From a bacterium (GTDB lineage: Bacteria > Spirochaetota > Leptospiria > Leptospirales > Leptonemataceae), in the NCBI GenBank assembly GCA_024742665.1, contig JANSYA010000001.1:186001-250000 (forward strand): a DNA stretch of 64,000 nucleotides, written 5' to 3'. This document shows positions 62,239 through 64,000 of the stretch, one piece after another. The notes under the pieces are model-generated. The model was not told the origin of the DNA, made no database searches, and saw nothing but the letters and a program-made list of their open reading frames with translations. Made by a program: the position numbers and the translations under genes. Each line of letters opens with the position of its first letter. Position 1 is the first letter of the stretch.

Positions 62239-62259
62239 GTGAAGCGCGAAGCGTTTGAG
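62217..62259. repeat. Imperfect direct repeat across a stop codon
   Basis: ACGCGAAGCGTTCGAG at the end of the lipoprotein gene is repeated about 25 bases on as GCGCGAAGCGTTTGAG, beyond its stop codon. Both match REAFE when translated. The copy also contains the GCGAA unit found in the other intergenic repeats of this window. Confidence 0.65.
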
Positions 62260-62268
62260 ACTATAATC

Positions 62269-63345
62269 ATGAAAAAATCCATTCATCCATCCCGGGGCGC
62301 GCTGCTGTGCGCGATGATCTTGTTCGCGACTCCGGGGTGCCGACCCGATTCGAGCGCCGGCCTGCCGCGCTCTGTCGATCCGCTGCCCGGCGAAACGCGT
62401 CTGTCAAATCTGCGGATGCTCACGGATGCCGGTCAGAATGCGGAGGCCTATTTTTCTTTCGATGAATCGCGGCTGGTGTTTCAGGCGAAGACCGGCGACA
62501 TGGGCTGCGATCAGATTTTTTCGATGAATCTAAGCGGCGGCGACGTGCGCCGAATCTCAAGCGGGGAGGGCGCGACGACCTGCGCCTACTATCTGCCGGG
62601 CGATGAGCGAATCGTGTACGCTTCGACGCACGCGGCCGGACCGGACTGTCCGCCGGAGCCGGATCGCTCGCAGGGCTACGTCTGGCAGCTGTACGACAGC
62701 TACGATATCTATTCCGCCGACGCGAGCGGCGGCGAGGTGCGGCGCCTGACCGACGCGCCCGGCTACGACGCCGAAGCGACGGTTTCCCCTCAGGGCGATA
62801 AGATCGTATTCACATCGATGCGGGACGGAGATCCCGAGCTGTATTTGATGGATCTGGACGGCGGCAATCAGACGCGCCTGACCTTCGCGAAGGGTTACGA
62901 CGGCGGCGCTTTCTTTTCGCCTGACGGCAAACGTTTGATCTTTCGCGCCAGCCGGCCGGAAACGCCGGAGCAGCTGCGAGTCTATACCGAGCTGGTGGAA
63001 AAGCAGTACGTGCGACCGACGGAGCTGGAATTGTACGTCATGAACGTCGACGGCACAGGCCTGCGTAAGATCACGAACTATGGTCGCGCGAGTTTCGGGC
63101 CCTTCTTTCATCCTGACGGCGAACGCGTGATCTTTTCTTCGAATATGCAAAGCGAGAATCCGCGCAACTTCGACTTGTATATCGTGGGCGTTGACGGGCA
63201 GGGGCTGGAGCGGATTACGCACAACGAAACATTCGATGGTTTTCCAATGTTTACGCGGGACGGTCGACGCCTGGTTTTCGCTTCGAATCGCCACAACAAA
63301 CAGCGCGGCGACACAAATATCTTTATCGCCGACTGGAATGAGTAA
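62269..63345 (+). CDS. TolB-like beta-propeller lipoprotein
   Basis: A protein of 358 residues from the ATG at 62269. A signal peptide (ALLCAMILFATPGC) with Cys at the lipobox position begins the chain. Then come several WD40-like PD40 repeats: VSPQGDKIVFTSMRDGDPEL, FSPDGKRLIFRASRP and FHPDGERVIFSSNMQ, the pattern of TolB-type six-bladed propellers. TolB proteins act as periplasmic interaction modules of the Tol-Pal complex; isolated propellers of this kind often bind peptides or partners in the envelope. It lies 30 bases after the upstream lipoprotein gene and is probably co-transcribed. Confidence 0.9.
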   Translation: MKKSIHPSRGALLCAMILFATPGCRPDSSAGLPRSVDPLPGETRLSNLRMLTDAGQNAEAYFSFDESRLVFQAKTGDMGCDQIFSMNLSGGDVRRISSGEGATTCAYYLPGDERIVYASTHAAGPDCPPEPDRSQGYVWQLYDSYDIYSADASGGEVRRLTDAPGYDAEATVSPQGDKIVFTSMRDGDPELYLMDLDGGNQTRLTFAKGYDGGAFFSPDGKRLIFRASRPETPEQLRVYTELVEKQYVRPTELELYVMNVDGTGLRKITNYGRASFGPFFHPDGERVIFSSNMQSENPRNFDLYIVGVDGQGLERITHNETFDGFPMFTRDGRRLVFASNRHNKQRGDTNIFIADWNE

Positions 63346-63360
63346 GCGAAGCGACTGAAT

Positions 63361-63437
63361 TATTCCAATCGCCTGAAAACGTCCGAACTATTTCAATCGC
63401 CTGAAGGCGTCCGAACTATTTTAATCGCCTGAAGGCG
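63361..63437. repeat. 28-bp tandem repeat derived from a gene end
   Basis: A 28-bp unit starts at 63361 and again at 63389; a third, 21-bp partial match starts at 63417. The third overlaps the last codons and stop of the phosphatase gene (ATCGCCTTCAGGCGATTAAA on its coding strand, then TAG). Each unit contains GCCT-GA-AGGC or a decayed version, a tiny hairpin. The first copy has diverged (AAAC instead of AGGC). This looks like tandem duplication of the 3' end. Confidence 0.8.
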
Positions 63438-64000
63438 ATCATGGCAATATCGTCATTCAGCTGCGAAGGGCCGTCGCAGAAGATCTGTTTGCCGGTGAAA
63501 CGTTCGACCGCCTGGGCCAGAGTTTTTACGATCGCGTCGGGTTTCTTGCGGCCGAGAGCGCGCAGCACCTGCTCCATGCGATCGGTGCCGAAGAGGGCGT
63601 CTTGATGGTTCATGGCTTCGTTGACGCCGTCGGTATATTGGAAAAATAAATCGCCGGGACCGAGCTTCACGCTCTGGGTTTCGACGATCGTCGCGAACAG
63701 ATCGTTATCCACCGCGCCGATCGGCATGCCGCCGGCCGCCACAGTTTCCAGATTTTCCGTGCGATAGCGATAGATATAGGCCGGGTTGTGGCCGGCGGAT
63801 ACGTAGCGGATCGTGCTGTCGCTTGCATCGTAGATCCCGATAAAGAGCGTAATAAAAATATTCTCCGGCGTGTCGGCGTACGTGCGTTCGTTTAATTCCA
63901 GGATGATGCGCATCGGATCCGTTTCGCCGCGTCGCACGATGCTGTGCAGCTGCGAACGCATGAGAGTCATGACAATCGCCGGCCCGACGCCGTGATTCGA
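63416..64000 (-). CDS. SpoIIE/RsbU-type serine phosphatase, C-terminal fragment
   Basis: The C-terminal 194 residues of a PP2C-like SpoIIE/RsbU phosphatase; the frame is open to the right edge and the N-terminal sensor is outside the window. The visible part contains SNHGVGPAIVMTLMRS (equivalent to the usual SGHGVGAAL metal-binding region), FITLFIGIYDASDSTIRYVS with AGHNPAY, and the metal-binding Asp in FQYTDGVNEAMN and LNDDIAMIAFR. These enzymes dephosphorylate STAS proteins such as RsbV; a STAS gene occurs at 34953-35309. Its stop codon lies in a 28-bp tandem repeat. Confidence 0.93.
   Translation of the reverse strand, partial: SNHGVGPAIVMTLMRSQLHSIVRRGETDPMRIILELNERTYADTPENIFITLFIGIYDASDSTIRYVSAGHNPAYIYRYRTENLETVAAGGMPIGAVDNDLFATIVETQSVKLGPGDLFFQYTDGVNEAMNHQDALFGTDRMEQVLRALGRKKPDAIVKTLAQAVERFTGKQIFCDGPSQLNDDIAMIAFRRLK

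Noticed and set aside
63361..63437. CRISPR-like direct repeats
   Set aside because: Copies are head-to-tail with no spacers and match the adjacent gene's end.

Overview
The window is a gene-dense, GC-rich stretch of a Gram-negative bacterial chromosome with no rRNA, tRNA, CRISPR array, phage or insertion sequence that I could see, and no gene-free stretch above about 300 bases. Several features suggest a spirochaete of the Leptospirales type: multi-domain class III cyclases with GAF domains, a transketolase encoded as a separate C-terminal half, many lineage-specific lipoproteins and envelope proteins, and a SpoIIE-type phosphatase plus STAS protein. This assignment is inference from gene content, not from a marker gene.

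Layout. 0-5.3 kb: the 3' end of a rodA/ftsW gene, a MarR regulator, a membrane-anchored aminopeptidase, metK, and an orphan transketolase C-half. 5.3-9 kb: a large membrane-bound GAF-GAF adenylate cyclase translationally coupled to a response regulator. 9-15.5 kb: envelope proteins (OmpA-like, DUF4015-like), the redox chaperone Hsp33 and an unknown protein followed by hairpins and a TTCGC repeat. 15.7-21.7 kb: an ACT-domain/SRPBCC pair (the latter with an apparently non-canonical start), then a tightly overlapping penicillin-binding protein / SpoIID / zinc-metalloprotease operon and riboflavin synthase. 21.8-30 kb: zinc ribbon, ChrA, a small protein, a galactokinase-like GHMP kinase and an AttEFGH-like ABC transporter/lipocalin-like operon. 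30-41 kb: metallophosphoesterase, large unknown protein, extradiol dioxygenase, STAS, SET, three AIM24-family paralogues coupled to an M48 protease, HAD phosphatase and GST.

40.9-57.1 kb, the most interesting region: about 16 kb transcribed in one direction carries an unorthodox chemosensory pathway. In transcription order it holds a V4R-GAF adenylate cyclase, a methyl-accepting chemotaxis protein, a stand-alone globin, CheW, a CheA fused to a CheC/CheX-like phosphatase domain, two CheY-like proteins, CheX, another CheY, a HAMP protein without an output domain, a TauE/SafE permease, a multi-spanning membrane protein with a coiled-coil tail, a fourth CheY, a REC-pseudoREC-degenerate cyclase protein and a CPBP protease. 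No cheR, cheB or cheD is present. Inference: a gas- or redox-sensing array whose phospho-flow is set by a kinase-phosphatase fusion and several competing receivers, with cAMP as a possible second output.

57.2-64 kb: amino acid permease, branched-chain aminotransferase, HerA/DUF853 ATPase, two lipoproteins (one a TolB-like propeller) and the C-terminal part of a SpoIIE/RsbU-type phosphatase running off the end. Short repeats lie at several gene ends (15.5-15.7, 62.2 and 63.4 kb); the last looks like tandem duplication of the end of a coding sequence.
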